A DNA stretch of 64,000 nt from Deltaproteobacteria bacterium (GTDB lineage Bacteria; Myxococcota_A; Polyangia; Polyangiales; JADJMO01): positions 49,627 through 113,626 of the forward strand of contig JALHOE010000004.1 in NCBI GenBank assembly GCA_022843175.1. Reading direction: 5' to 3'. Positions 48,272 to 58,218 of the stretch are shown here, in pieces. Made by a program: the position numbers and the translations under genes. The notes beneath the pieces were generated by a model, which did no database searches, was not told where the DNA came from, and was given only the letters and a program-made list of their open reading frames with translations. Positions within the stretch are counted from its first letter, which is position 1. Every line of letters starts with the position of its first letter.

Positions 48272-50592
48272 GAGGCGGTCTCCGCGAGCGGAAGGGACTG
48301 CCCTACCCGCGTCTTGACCACCGGCGGCGCGACCCTCGCAGCCAACCGATCGGCGGCGCGCAGCTCGGCGAGCGCGATGTGGAACGAAAGCGTCGACTCG
48401 GCGCCCTGGTTCTCGTTCATGCGGTCCTGGTGGATGCCATCGCGGCAGCCTCCGGTCCGCGCGTCGTAGACCGGCAGCTCGAGGCAGTTCTGGCCGAGAA
48501 ACCACTGAAAGGCGCGGCGCGCATGCTCCATCCAGCGCGCCTGACCGGTCACTCGGTGCGCGTCGATGCAGGCCGAGACCATCGCTGCGGCCTCGACGGG
48601 CTGCTGATCGAACCCGGCGCGCGGTGAGCCGCGCACGTGGAACCCGTTGGTTCCCACCGGCGCGAACGAGCCGTCGGCGGCGACGTGTTGGCTCGCGAGC
48701 CAACCGAGCGACTGCTCGGCGATCGCCATCATCTTCTCGTCGCCCATGCGCGCCGCGGACACGAGCAACGCCTGCGGCAGCCGCGCGTTGCAGTAGGTCA
48801 AGCGATCCTCGAACCAGGGCCAGCCCTCGACCCGCGAGTGCTCGAAGCGCTCGACCAACTTCGCGGTGAGCTCCGAGCGCACCGCCTCGACGTTGCTGTC
48901 GCCCGCGAGGGCGCGCAGGTACTCGTCGATGCCGAGCAGCGTATACGCCCATGCGCGCGGGCTCGTGAGCGACCGAGAGGCCGGAAGCCCGTCGAGAAAC
49001 AACCGCACGCCGAGGCTGCGTCGCCCGGCGTCGGAGGAGCGTCCGACCACTGCGCCCAACGCCCAGAGCGCGCGACCGTGGCTGTCGTCCGACGCAACCT
49101 CGTTGCGCCAGCTGCGGTCGTAGGTGAGGAAGTTCTTGAAGCGACCGGTGGCCTCGTCGAACGCGTCGGTTACGAAGGCGAGGTAGCGCGTAGCGAGGGT
49201 GCGCACCAGCGGGGCGGGCTCGGTTCGCGCTTCGTCGACGAGGGTCATCAAGAGCAGCGCCCGCGCGTTGTCGTCGAGGCAATACCCATCGCGGTAGCGA
49301 GGCACATCGAAACACGCGTGTTGGAGCATGCCGGTGTCGTCGGTCATCAGGCCGACGTGGGCGAGGTTCGGGTCGGGGAGCTCGGCGCGGCGGCGCGAGG
49401 GCGACTTGGCCGCGAGGCCGATGCGACGTCGCTCCGCGTGCGAAGCGCGCGCCCGCTCGAAGCTGTCTAGGTAGCGACGTGCCACGATCGGCCAGCTCAT
49501 CGAGCTCCCGTAGCGCGCGGCGCGCGCTTGCATCATCGCGCGTGCCGCCGGGTTGTCGAGGAGCGCGATGACCTCGCGACCGATGGCCGCCGCATCGCGC
49601 CACGGAACGAGCACCCCGCGCCCATCTCCGAGCAGCTCGCGCGCGTACCGATAGGGCGTCGAGATGACTGCCTTCCCGCTCCCCACCGCGTAGGCCAAAG
49701 TGCCCGACGTGCTCTGCTCCTCTTTGAGGTACGGCGTCACGTACAGCTCGGCGGCGCCGAGGAACTCGAGGAGCTCCTCGTGGCTGACGAACCGGTTGTG
49801 AAACACGACGCTCCCCTCGACGCCGAGACGCTCGGCGCGCGCCTGCAACATGTGACGATAAGCCTCGCCGTGGTGTTGTTTGACGTGCGGGTGGGTCGCG
49901 CCGAGGACGACGTACACGGTGTTCGGGTGACGCTCGAGGATCGCTGGCATCGCGTCGATCACGTATTCGATGCCCTTGTCGGGCGAGAGCAGTCCGAACG
50001 TGAGGATGACCGAGCGCGCATCGACCGAATCAAGGCTCCGGCGATCGGGCGCGATCGGGATTCCGTGGTGAATGACGTCGATCTTGGCTGCGTCGACCCC
50101 GTGCACCTTGCGGAGCAACGCGGCCCCGTCGTCACTCATCACGACGACGCGCTCCGAAAGCGAGACGACCGAATCCATCACGGTGCGTTGCGCCGGGCTC
50201 GGGCTCTCGAGGATCGTGTGAAGCGTCGTGACGACCGGCCGCCGCAGCTCGCGCAGCAGCTCGAGGAGGTGCTCGCCGGCGCTTCCGCCGAAGATGCCGT
50301 ATTCGTGCTGCACCGACAGCACGTCCACCGAGTTGATGTTCAAATAGTCCGCTGCCCGGCGATACGCAGAGAGATCGCCCTCGGCGATCTCGAACCGAAC
50401 GCGCGCCGGGTATTCGTGCCGCTCGCCGGCATCGTTCATCGCAAGGACGAAGCACTGCAGATCGTCGGCTTCACTCGCGATCGCGTCGATGAGGTCGGTC
50501 GTGAAGGTTGCGATTCCGCACTGCCGCGGCAGGTGATTGCCGAGCATTGCGATCGTGCGGATAGACCTGTGCCCACGGCTGTGTTCGCCCAT
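48268..50592 (-). CDS. GT4 glycosyltransferase fused to an (alpha/alpha)6-barrel domain
   Basis: 774 residues from ATG 50592. Residues about 1-395 are a GT-B glycosyltransferase of family 4: LPRQCGIATFTTDLIDAI, SVQHEYGIFGGSAGEHLLELL, TFGLLSPDKGIEYVIDAMPAIL and the donor-site EEQSTSGTLAYAVGSGKAVISTP. Residues about 415-774 form a helical domain with Trp/Asp-rich motifs (YCLDDNARALLLM, WRNEVASDDSHGRALWALG, WPWFEDRLTYCNARLPQALL) as in six-hairpin glycosidases. Together with the coupled GH130 gene it forms a common bacterial pair thought to make or remodel a mannose-containing oligosaccharide; that role is inferred. Confidence 0.87.
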   Translation of the reverse strand: MGEHSRGHRSIRTIAMLGNHLPRQCGIATFTTDLIDAIASEADDLQCFVLAMNDAGERHEYPARVRFEIAEGDLSAYRRAADYLNINSVDVLSVQHEYGIFGGSAGEHLLELLRELRRPVVTTLHTILESPSPAQRTVMDSVVSLSERVVVMSDDGAALLRKVHGVDAAKIDVIHHGIPIAPDRRSLDSVDARSVILTFGLLSPDKGIEYVIDAMPAILERHPNTVYVVLGATHPHVKQHHGEAYRHMLQARAERLGVEGSVVFHNRFVSHEELLEFLGAAELYVTPYLKEEQSTSGTLAYAVGSGKAVISTPYRYARELLGDGRGVLVPWRDAAAIGREVIALLDNPAARAMMQARAARYGSSMSWPIVARRYLDSFERARASHAERRRIGLAAKSPSRRRAELPDPNLAHVGLMTDDTGMLQHACFDVPRYRDGYCLDDNARALLLMTLVDEARTEPAPLVRTLATRYLAFVTDAFDEATGRFKNFLTYDRSWRNEVASDDSHGRALWALGAVVGRSSDAGRRSLGVRLFLDGLPASRSLTSPRAWAYTLLGIDEYLRALAGDSNVEAVRSELTAKLVERFEHSRVEGWPWFEDRLTYCNARLPQALLVSAARMGDEKMMAIAEQSLGWLASQHVAADGSFAPVGTNGFHVRGSPRAGFDQQPVEAAAMVSACIDAHRVTGQARWMEHARRAFQWFLGQNCLELPVYDARTGGCRDGIHQDRMNENQGAESTLSFHIALAELRAADRLAARVAPPVVKTRVGQSLPLAETAS

Positions 50593-50806
50593 GATCGCCT
50601 CGAATGACCGCGGATCAGGGCCGAAGTCTGTTTGCGCGCTCGCCCGGCTGACGACGCTCTTGGGACGACCATGCGCCCCGCGAGTGGGGAACGCAATGCC
50701 ACGCAAGCATCCAATTTCGCGGCAGCACGCTACTGGAGCATGGGATCCTCGCCTCGATCGAGCGCGGCCTTGGCACAGCGACTCGGCGCTCGGGTACGCT
50801 GCGTCG

Positions 50807-51499
50807 ATGCGATTGGCGCCCGTTCTCCTCTGTTGTGGCATCGTTTCGATCTCGGCCTGCGCAGGCAGCGAGCCTCAACCCGCCGCGCCGTGTCCCGCTC
50901 CCGCGGTCGCGTCCGCAACCGCTGCGCCCACCGCCGCGCCGTCACCGTCCGCTGTGGCGTCGGCACCTCCTCCGCCCTCCTCCGAGCCAGCAGACCCGAG
51001 CATCTCGCGCGGCGTGATCGGCGACGCGCAATGTCTCCGCTACGAGCCCGGATATCCCGAGTACCTCGCGCTGCACTGCGTCCTCGCGAAGAACCCAGCA
51101 GGACACCCCGAGTATGTCTTCGCGAGCCTCACGCGGCCCGACAGCTACGTGCGCGTCGACACCGCCGACTCCAAGGCCGAGGGAATCGACAAGGACCTCG
51201 CCCTCCGCGCGCCGCGCGCGTTCCTCTCGCGCGTCGCCGCTTGCTACGACGACGCGCTCGCCAAGACCCCCAACCTCAACGGGACGATCGTCGTCGACTA
51301 CGAGATCGACGCCAAGGGTAACCCGCAGAAGATCAAGCCGGGCGATGGGACGATGAAGGCGCCGGACGTGATCGCGTGCACCACGAAGCTCATCGCGAAG
51401 CTGCATTACCCCGAGATGGCCGCGAGCAAGAGCTCAGCAAAGATCACCTTCAGCGCGGCGATCCGAACTGCGAGCACAGCGACGAATGAGGGCAAGTGA
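50807..51499 (+). CDS. lipoprotein with AgmX/PglI-like C-terminal domain
   Basis: 230 residues from ATG 50807. The lipobox is VSISAC at about residue 18, followed by a Pro/Ala/Ser linker (about 25-65). The C-terminal part (about 135-215) resembles the myxobacterial AgmX/PglI C-terminal (TonB-like) domain: FLSRVAACYDDALAKTPNLNGTIVVDYEIDAKGNPQKIKPG and VIACTTKLIAKLHYPE, with the paired cysteines usual for that domain. Such domains are linked to gliding and envelope proteins. It may be a periplasmic carrier or partner protein. Neighbours give no further hint. Confidence 0.75.
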   Translation: MRLAPVLLCCGIVSISACAGSEPQPAAPCPAPAVASATAAPTAAPSPSAVASAPPPPSSEPADPSISRGVIGDAQCLRYEPGYPEYLALHCVLAKNPAGHPEYVFASLTRPDSYVRVDTADSKAEGIDKDLALRAPRAFLSRVAACYDDALAKTPNLNGTIVVDYEIDAKGNPQKIKPGDGTMKAPDVIACTTKLIAKLHYPEMAASKSSAKITFSAAIRTASTATNEGK

Positions 51500-51543
51500 C
51501 GTGATCCCTCGTGGTATCCGCGAGCTGGGTCCAGGCTCGCTCC

Positions 51544-53278
51544 ATGCGCGTCCTCGTTCTTGCGTTCTTGGTCGGCTGCTCGAAGGCGGCTGAAGCCGGG
51601 AGCGCAGCCGACGCAGCAGTGGAGGCGCCTCCCGCCGAGTCGACGGCGTCGTTGGTCCTCCTGTCGACGACCGACCTGCACGCGCGCATCTACCCGTTCA
51701 ACTACTACAGCGGCGTCGACGATCCCTCGGTGGGCCTCGCCAAGGTCGCGACGCTCGCCCGCGAGGTGCGCAAGTCGAATCCCTGCACGCTCCTCATCGA
51801 CAGCGGCGACACCATCCAGGGCACGCCGCTCGGAACGTTGTACGCGACGCTCGACGGCCCGACGCACCCGATGGCGGCCGCGATGAACGCGATCGGATAC
51901 GACGCGATGGCGCTCGGGAACCACGAGTTCAACTTCGGCACGAAGGTGCTCGAGAAGTTCGTCAAAGATGCGAAGTTTCCGGTGCTCGCAGCCAACGTGC
52001 GTAAGAGCGATGGCTCCGAGGCGTTCGGCTCGTTCGTGATCAAGGAGGTCTGCGGCGTACGCGTCGGCATCCTCGGCGTGCTCACCACCGTGCCCCGGCT
52101 GGTCGAACCCGCAGCGAACATCGCCGGCCTGCGCTTCGACCCCATCCTCGCGACGGTGCAGACGTACGTGCCACAGATGCGCGCCGCCGGCGCCGATCTG
52201 GTCGTGGTGGCGATGCACAGCGGCCCGGATCGCGTTCCCGCGGATTGGAAAGAACCGATCGGGGAGTGGGGCGCGCCCACGTCCAATAAGGACAGCAACG
52301 ACGCGATGCTCCTCGTCGCCGAGCAAGTCGCCGGCGTCGACGTCGTGCTCGGCGGCCATTCACACCTCGAGGTACCACCCACGAAGGTCGGCTCGGCGTT
52401 GGTGCTCGAAGCTGGTTTTTGGGGCTCGAAGTTGGGAAGGGTGAACGTGAGCCTGCGAGGCCGACCGGGCGCGTTCGCGATCGAGAGCAATCGACGGCGC
52501 GCTGATGGAGCCCGCTTCCGCGCCCGACCCGGCGGTGAGCGAAGCCACGAAGGCCGCGCACGCCGCGACGGTCGCGTGGGTGGAGGAGGTCGTGGGATCG
52601 ACGACCGGACCGTTCTTCGGCGCGAGCTCCGGTGCGCGTCTCGTCGACTCCGCGCTCGCAGACCTGATCAACGCGGTTCAAATCGAAGTAAGCAAGGAGG
52701 CCGGCTTCGAGGTCGACATCTCCGCGTCTGCCGTGCTCTCCAACGACGGGCTGCCCGTCGGGAATCTGAGGCGCAAAGACATATTCACGATTTACCCGTT
52801 CGAGAATTCGCTCTGCGTGGTTGAGATTTCGAGCGAGACACTCACCGAGGCGCTGGTCATCAACGCGCGGTACTTCCCGACGCTCGACGCCGCGGCGTTA
52901 CCCGCGAGCCCGAGTGGCTACAAAACGACGGTCCAGGGATACAACTACGACTTCTACACGCGAGTCGCCTATTCGTACGACGTGACGAAGGAGAACCCCG
53001 CCCGTCTGGTGAGCCTCACGCTCGACGGCGCGCCGCTCGCCACACGCACCTTCAAGGTCGCGGTGAACAGCTTCCGATGTAAGGGGCAGGGCAACGCAGC
53101 GTTCGCGAAGGGCAAGGTGGTGTGGGACCCCAAGACCATGCGCGAGTACCTGCTCGAATACGTGGCGACGCACAAGTCGCTCTCCCCCGACGCGATCAAC
53201 ACGTGCAACTTCTCGATGACGCCCGATCTCTACGGCCTCTGGTACAAGGCCACGCAGCCGACGAAGTGCGCGCCGTAG
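51544..53278 (+). pseudogene. 5'-nucleotidase / 2',3'-cyclic nucleotide phosphodiesterase lipoprotein, split by a frameshift
   Basis: Two frames together make one normal protein of about 575 residues. The first (from ATG 51544) has a lipobox (LAFLVGC) and the metallophosphatase motifs TTDLHARIYPF, DSGDTIQGTP, GNHEFNFG, MHSG and GGHSHLE. Near 52488 the coding frame jumps by one base (around gagagcaatcgacggc); the second frame continues from IDGALMEPASAPDPAVSE to the 5'-nucleotidase C-terminal domain with SSGARLVDSALADLINAVQIE, FENSLCVVEISSETLTEAL and NSFRCKGQGNAAF, ending at 53278. A single extra base would explain it. The enzyme normally releases phosphate from extracellular nucleotides. Either a real pseudogene or a sequencing error; all motifs are otherwise intact, favouring an error or a very recent mutation. 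Confidence 0.8.
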
Positions 53279-53419
53279 CGCGCGGTCGTCCGCCTCGCCG
53301 GGCGAGCCAAGCGGTGCAAGCGAGCGCGCGGTCGGTCACGTGGGTGGGCATGCGCGGAGCGCAACGTCAGCCACGCTCGCAGCACGAACGGTCGTGATCG
53401 GCCGTGGTACGTTCGGCTC

Positions 53420-54010
53420 ATGTCGCGCGAGGAGATACTCAAGCGCCGCGCGCGCTTCGTCAGCGCGGCGTTGTTGCTCGCGACCGGGTGCACGCGCGCC
53501 AAGGACGGCGCGTCCGCGCTGCCCGACACCGAAGCGGTCAAACCGGTGCCGCCGCCGCCGTCGACCGCACCGCCCGCGAAGGTTAGACCAGGCGAGCCGA
53601 GGCCGATCCTCGACGCCAAGGTCTCCGCGGCCGGAGAGCCGAAGCTCAAGGTCGCGAAGGACGAGATCGAAAAGTCGTTCGCCGCGATCGACAAGCTCGC
53701 CGGCTCGGTGCCCGTGGCGTGCGAGCTCGGCGAGAAGAGCTGCAAAGAGCGCTTCCGTGCGTTCGCCGACGAGGCCGCCAGGATTCGCGACGACTTGATC
53801 GGCATGCACATGCGGTGTCCTCCGAAGGCGCCCGACGACAAGGCGATCGAGAACCTGCGCGAGGAGCATCGGCAGTTCATGCTCCGCTGGCTCATCGCGA
53901 TCGAGAAGGTCGCCGGCGAGACCTCCGACGCGGGCGCCGAGTGGGAGAAGCTGAAGCACGAAGCCGCCGAGGCGCACCCGCAACCCTGTCTGAAGTTCGC
54001 CTGTCCATGA
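53420..54010 (+). CDS. small lipoprotein of unknown function
   Basis: 196 residues from ATG 53420. Signal peptide with lipobox ALLLATGC (about residue 24), then a Pro-rich linker (PPPPSTAPPAKVRPGEP) and a helical domain with four cysteines in CELGEKSCKERF, MRCPPKAP and PCLKFACP. No family is recognised. Its stop overlaps the start of the next gene as ATGA. Confidence 0.65.
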   Translation: MSREEILKRRARFVSAALLLATGCTRAKDGASALPDTEAVKPVPPPPSTAPPAKVRPGEPRPILDAKVSAAGEPKLKVAKDEIEKSFAAIDKLAGSVPVACELGEKSCKERFRAFADEAARIRDDLIGMHMRCPPKAPDDKAIENLREEHRQFMLRWLIAIEKVAGETSDAGAEWEKLKHEAAEAHPQPCLKFACP

Positions 54011-54339
54011 GCTTCGACGCCCTCGAGTGGATCGACGCCTGGAATCGCCACGACATCGAGGCGATCATGGGGCACTACGCCGATCCGCCGCACCACACCT
54101 CGCCGTTGATCGTCGAACGGCTCGGCCGCGCAGACGGGACGATCCGCACCACGAGCGAGCTGCGCGACTACTTCCAGCGCGGGCTCGCGAGCTCGCCCCC
54201 GCTGCACTTCGAGCTGCTCGGCGCGTACCCCGGCGTGTCGAGCGTCGCTGTCCACTACAGGAACCACCGCGGGCGCACGGTGATCGAGGTGATGCACTTC
54301 AACCCGGCGGGCAAGATCACGGCGAGCGTCGTTCACTAA
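54007..54339 (+). CDS. SnoaL/NTF2-like protein
   Basis: 110 residues from ATG 54007, overlapping the previous stop by four bases. The opening WIDAWNRHDIEAIMGHYADPPHHTSPLIVERLG and the closing HYRNHRGRTVIEVMHFNPAGKITAS fit the cone-shaped SnoaL/NTF2 fold, in which the WN-x-HD-x-E motif begins the first helices. Members are small cyclases, isomerases or binding proteins; the role here is unknown. No signal peptide, so it is likely cytoplasmic despite translational coupling with a lipoprotein gene. Confidence 0.75.
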   Translation: MSFDALEWIDAWNRHDIEAIMGHYADPPHHTSPLIVERLGRADGTIRTTSELRDYFQRGLASSPPLHFELLGAYPGVSSVAVHYRNHRGRTVIEVMHFNPAGKITASVVH

Positions 54340-54459
54340 GCGTAGAAGAGCTTCGCGGCGGCGTTGTCGCCGCGACGAGCCGTGCGGCGTGGGGCATCGG
54401 ATAACACGCTGCCGTCCGATCGCGAGGATCGAACGGCAGCGCATCACGCGATCAACCGC

Positions 54460-56245
54460 TCAGGGGCAGATGCTGCCCTCCACGCAGATCGGCGATTTCA
54501 TGGTGCCGTACGCCGGGCAGAACATGGATCCACCGAAGCTCGCCGCGCAGGTCGCGCACGGGCTCGTGGTGCATCCGACGGCGGGGCGATACGCGCGGCA
54601 GTTGCCCGCCACGCACAGCTCGTCGTTGTTGCAGAGGTTCCCGCATCCGCCGCAGTTGAGCGGATCGGTCTTGGTGTCGACGCAGCCCTGGAGCCCACCG
54701 ATGGTGCAGCGGTTCATCCCCGGGCCACACGAGGTGGACGAGGCGACGCACGCGCCGGCCTTGCACTCCTGGCCGGAGGCGCAGACCTTGCCGCAGCCGC
54801 CGCAGGCGTAGGGGTTGCTCGAGGTGTCCACGCACGTGGTGATGGTGCCGCCGCCCCCTCCGGGGATCGTGCACTGGGTGAGGCCCGGACGGCAGGTGCA
54901 GGTGCCGCTGCCGTCGCAGTATTGGCGATCGTTGCACTGCGTGAAGCAGCTGCCACAAGCGCGTGGATCATCGGTGGTGTCGGTGCAGGTGCCCGGCGTG
55001 CCGCCGCAGACGCTGGTGCCGGTCGGGCACGAGCAGCTGCCCGTGGTGCAGGTGCCGAAGCGCGCGCACTGCGTGGTGCAAGAGCCGCAGTGCAGCGGAT
55101 CGGTGCTGGTGTTGACGCAGCCTGCGCCGGTGCAGGTGACGGCGGGCGCCGTGCAGGAGCAGGCGCCGGCAGTGCACGTACCGCCGGTACCGCAGCTGTT
55201 GCCGCAGGTGCCGCAGCTCCTCGGGTCGGTCGTGAGATCGACACAGCGACCGCCACAGAGCGTCTGGCCAATGGGGCAGACGCAGACGCCGCTGGTGCAG
55301 GTCGCGCCGGTGCCGCACCTACGACCGCACATGCCGCAGTTGTTGGTGTCCGTGGAGAGATCGGCGCAGCCGATGCCCGCGCACAACACCTTGCCGGTGC
55401 CGCACATGCATGCGCCCGCGGAGCAGGTCGCGCCCGCACCGCACTTGACGCCGCAGGTACCGCAGTTGTTCACGTCGGTGGTCATGTCGACGCAAGCGCC
55501 GCCGCAGCCGGTGGGAGTCGCCGTCGGGCAGGTGCAAGCGCCGCTGGTGCAGGTCGCGCCGGTCGCGCACTTGGTGGTGCAGGAGCCGCACGCGGCGGGA
55601 TCGCTCGACACGTCGTTGCACGTGGTGCCGCAGTTGATCTTGCCGGTCGGGCACACGCAGGCGCCCGCCGTGCAGGTCGAACCCGTCGGACAGGAGTTGC
55701 CGCACGTGCCGCAGTTCTTCGGATCGCTCTGACGATTGACGCAGGCGCCGCCGCACACGTCCGGCGTGGCAGTCGGGCACGCGCTACACGTCCCGCTGAC
55801 GCAGGTCTGACCCGCCGCGCACGCCTTTCCGCACGCGCCGCAGTTGGCGGGATCGCTGCTGATGTCGGCGCAAGTGGTGCCGCAGGTGACCTTCCCGGTC
55901 GGACACGCGCAGACGCCCAGGGTGCAGACCTGGCCCGAACCGCAGACCTTGCCGCACGAGCCGCAGTTGTCGTTATCGATCATCGTGTCGGAGCAGGTGC
56001 CCGGAGAGGTCGCGCTCGCTCCGCAGATGGTGGTCTTGCCGGCGGGGCACGCGCAGGCACCGGCGGTACACGCGGCGCCGGCCGCACACGCCTTGCCGCA
56101 CATGCCGCAGTTCGCGGCATCGCTCGAGACATCGACGCAGGCAGTCCCGCAGGTCACCTTGCCGGTCGGGCAGGCGCAGACACCGGCGGTACACACTTGG
56201 TCGATCGCACACGCGTTGCCGCATGTTCCGCAGTTCGCGTTGTCG
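54460..56245 (-). pseudogene. large Cys-rich repeat protein, 5'-truncated
   Basis: About 590 codons of the same family as the lipoprotein at 12947-13948. Twelve to thirteen units with the pattern CxDxxxDPxNCGxCGxxCxxGxxCxxGxCxC follow each other, then a C-terminal segment (VAGNCRAYRPAVGCTTSPCATC...). There is no signal peptide or proper start: the homology begins inside a unit (NANCGTCGNACAID) at about 56240 and an in-frame TAG lies at 56266-56268. The only internal start candidates (for example the ATG-type codon at 56196) lie inside a repeat. So the 5' part is missing. The repeats could have caused deletion or misassembly. Confidence 0.65.
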
Positions 56246-56472
56246 TGTGCGGCGGCACGCTGCGCCTATGGGGCGAGGACTACGCGATCACCTGCGCGCA
56301 GATCCCGAAGGACCGCTGGGATGGCGTTCCCTCCACCGACTTCGCGCTCGAAAGGGGCTCCGTGAAGATCCCGCTCTTCCGCCGCTCGAACGCGGACGAC
56401 GGGTGGTGGGCCACCGTGCGCATGATCGGCGAGGACGCGTTCATCACGTTCCGCTTTCACAAGCTGGACTGA
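56245..56472 (+). pseudogene. 3' fragment of an unrecognised gene
   Basis: The frame reads VCGGTLRLWGEDYAITC...FHKLD (about 75 residues) from a GTG at 56245 that sits right at the junction with the truncated Cys-rich gene. G/C at third positions supports real coding up to that point. It lacks a ribosome binding site and a complete domain. Both this gene and the minus-strand gene beside it have lost their 5' ends at the same spot. Confidence 0.45.
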
Positions 56473-56482
56473 GGCCGCGCGG

Positions 56483-56562
56483 TCACTGGTGCGTGACCGT
56501 CACCTCGTACTGCTGCTCGGCGCCCCCGTTGGCCACGCGCAATGCGATGACCGCGATTCGAG
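56483..56562 (-). pseudogene. possible short 3' gene remnant
   Basis: The minus strand reads TRIAVIALRVANGGAEQQYE followed by VTVTHQ and a stop at 56483. It looks like the last 25 or so residues of a protein in a frame different from the lipoprotein gene just upstream (stop at 56563). No start precedes it. It may be the original C-terminus of that gene separated by a frame change, or an unrelated remnant. Confidence 0.3.
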
Positions 56563-57213
56563 TCAGCGGCGGAACGTGGTGAGCACCTCGGTGCGTCCGG
56601 TGACGTAGACCCTTTTCACCGTTCCAACGCCCTTACTCAGCCAGACCCGCCCCTCGTACACCTGCTCCGGCCACACCTCGCGCTGATCCAATCGCAAACA
56701 CTCGAAGGTGCCGGCGGGGACCGTCACGGTCTCGGGACCGACGACCGTGGTCTCGAGCTTCTTGCCACCGAGGAGGGTGGTCGTCGCTCCGTGCTCGATC
56801 GGAAACGCGACGGCCAACTGCAACGCAGTAATCTTCGTCATTTCATCGAGGAAGTAGGCATCGGCGGTCTCGATTCCCTTGGACGTCACCCGATACGCGC
56901 CGAGGCCGAAGTTGTTCGAGCCGATGCTGGGGTTGTCGTCCGCAACCTCTGGCGACTCCACGAAGTAGAACAGCCGACCGACCGGCGTCTCCTTCGTGCG
57001 CACCACTCGCACGACGTGGCTGCTCTTCCCGCTGAAGGTTGCGTCGTATTCGTAGACCGCGCCGGGCACGAGAGGGAGGAGTGCCGCGTCATCGCTCGGG
57101 ATCGCGGCCACCGCCAGCGCCGGGCGCGGCGAGAGCGCCGGGGCGGGCGGCGCGGATCGCGAGCCCCCGCATGCGACGAGCACACAGACCGCAACGACAC
57201 GCGGCATCGCCAT
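56563..57213 (-). CDS. lipoprotein of unknown function
   Basis: 216 residues from ATG 57213. The lipobox is VCVLVAC (about residue 15). The mature part is a beta-rich domain: LVPGAVYEYDATFSGKSSHVVRVVRTKETPVGRLFYFVES, TVPAGTFECLRLDQREVWPEQVYEGRVWLSKGVGTVKRV. The GTFEC-x-R and VW-x-x-GVG-x-V-K features recall DUF3108-like envelope proteins. Function unknown. It is divergent from the SDR gene. Confidence 0.65.
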   Translation of the reverse strand: MAMPRVVAVCVLVACGGSRSAPPAPALSPRPALAVAAIPSDDAALLPLVPGAVYEYDATFSGKSSHVVRVVRTKETPVGRLFYFVESPEVADDNPSIGSNNFGLGAYRVTSKGIETADAYFLDEMTKITALQLAVAFPIEHGATTTLLGGKKLETTVVGPETVTVPAGTFECLRLDQREVWPEQVYEGRVWLSKGVGTVKRVYVTGRTEVLTTFRR

Positions 57214-57321
57214 GCGACGAGTCTAGGGTAGCCTCGCGCGGGTGCGGGGGAGCCGCGGCAAAACGCGGTCCCTCGACCTAGTTTTGCGACCGCGGCCCCG
57301 CGACGTCATCCGATCGTCCCG

Positions 57322-58206
57322 ATGAACATCTCGGGCAAGACCATCCTCGTCACGGGCGCCAACACCGGCATCGGCCGCATCACCGCCGAGGAGCTCGCAC
57401 GCCGAGGGGCGCACGTCGTCCTCGCCGCGCGCTCGCGCGAGCGCACCCAACCGGTGCTCGATGCGATCGCGGCCGCGGGCGGCTCCGCGGAGTTCCTCGA
57501 GCTCGACCTCGGCGACCTCGGCGCCGTGCGCGCGAGCGCCGAGCGGTATCTCCAAAGCGGCAAGCCGCTCCACGTCCTCGTTAACAACGCCGGACAGGCC
57601 GGTGCGCGAGGGTTGACCAAGGACGGTTTCGAGCTCGCCTTCGGCGTGAATCACCTCGGCCACTACCTGTTCACGCGGCTCCTGCTGCCGCTCCTCGAGA
57701 AGGAGCCGGGCGCGCGCATCGTCAACGTGTCGAGCAAGTCGCACTACCGCGCGAAGGGCATCGACTACGAGGCCGTCCGGAGGTCAACGCCGAACGTGAC
57801 GGGCCTGCCCGAGTACGAGGTGTCGAAGCTCGCCAACGTGCTCTTCACGAAGGAGCTCGCACGCCGTTACCCGAAGATCCTCTCCAGCTCGCTGCACCCC
57901 GGCGTGGTCGCGTCCGACGCGTGGCGACAGGTGCCGTGGGGCGTACGCCACGTGATGAAGCTGTTCATGATCAGCAACGAGGAGGGCGCGCGCACCACCC
58001 TCCACTGCGCGACGGCCGAGGGCCTGACGAACGGCGCGTACTACGATAAGTGCGAAGCGCGACGGCCGAGCCGTTTCGCCGACGACGAAGCGGCGGCGCG
58101 CACGCTCTGGGACAAGAGCGCCGAGTGGGTCGGCCTCCCGCGCGACAGCGCGCGCAACAGCCGCGAATTATCGCCGGCCGCCTCGAACGCGGCGTCGGCG
58201 ACGTGA
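57322..58206 (+). CDS. short-chain dehydrogenase/reductase (retinol-dehydrogenase-like)
   Basis: 294 residues from ATG 57322. The NAD(P) site is ILVTGANTGIGRITAEELARRG with an arginine-rich AARSRER that favours NADP. The conserved NNAG is in LVNNAGQAGARG, the active-site Ser in IVNVSSKSHY and the YxxxK pair in YEVSKLANVLF. The long loop and sequence after the active site are typical of retinol-dehydrogenase/WW-domain oxidoreductase-like SDRs of bacteria. The substrate cannot be told. No operon partner. Confidence 0.88.
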   Translation: MNISGKTILVTGANTGIGRITAEELARRGAHVVLAARSRERTQPVLDAIAAAGGSAEFLELDLGDLGAVRASAERYLQSGKPLHVLVNNAGQAGARGLTKDGFELAFGVNHLGHYLFTRLLLPLLEKEPGARIVNVSSKSHYRAKGIDYEAVRRSTPNVTGLPEYEVSKLANVLFTKELARRYPKILSSSLHPGVVASDAWRQVPWGVRHVMKLFMISNEEGARTTLHCATAEGLTNGAYYDKCEARRPSRFADDEAAARTLWDKSAEWVGLPRDSARNSRELSPAASNAASAT

Positions 58207-58218
58207 CTCTCACTCCGT

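Noticed and set aside
50768..50800. TGGCAC sequence considered as a sigma-54 promoter
   Set aside because: No TTGC-type -12 element at the required spacing.
54460..56245. Regular repeats resembling a CRISPR array
   Set aside because: They are coding repeats of a Cys-rich protein with variable spacing and a protein reading throughout; no cas genes.
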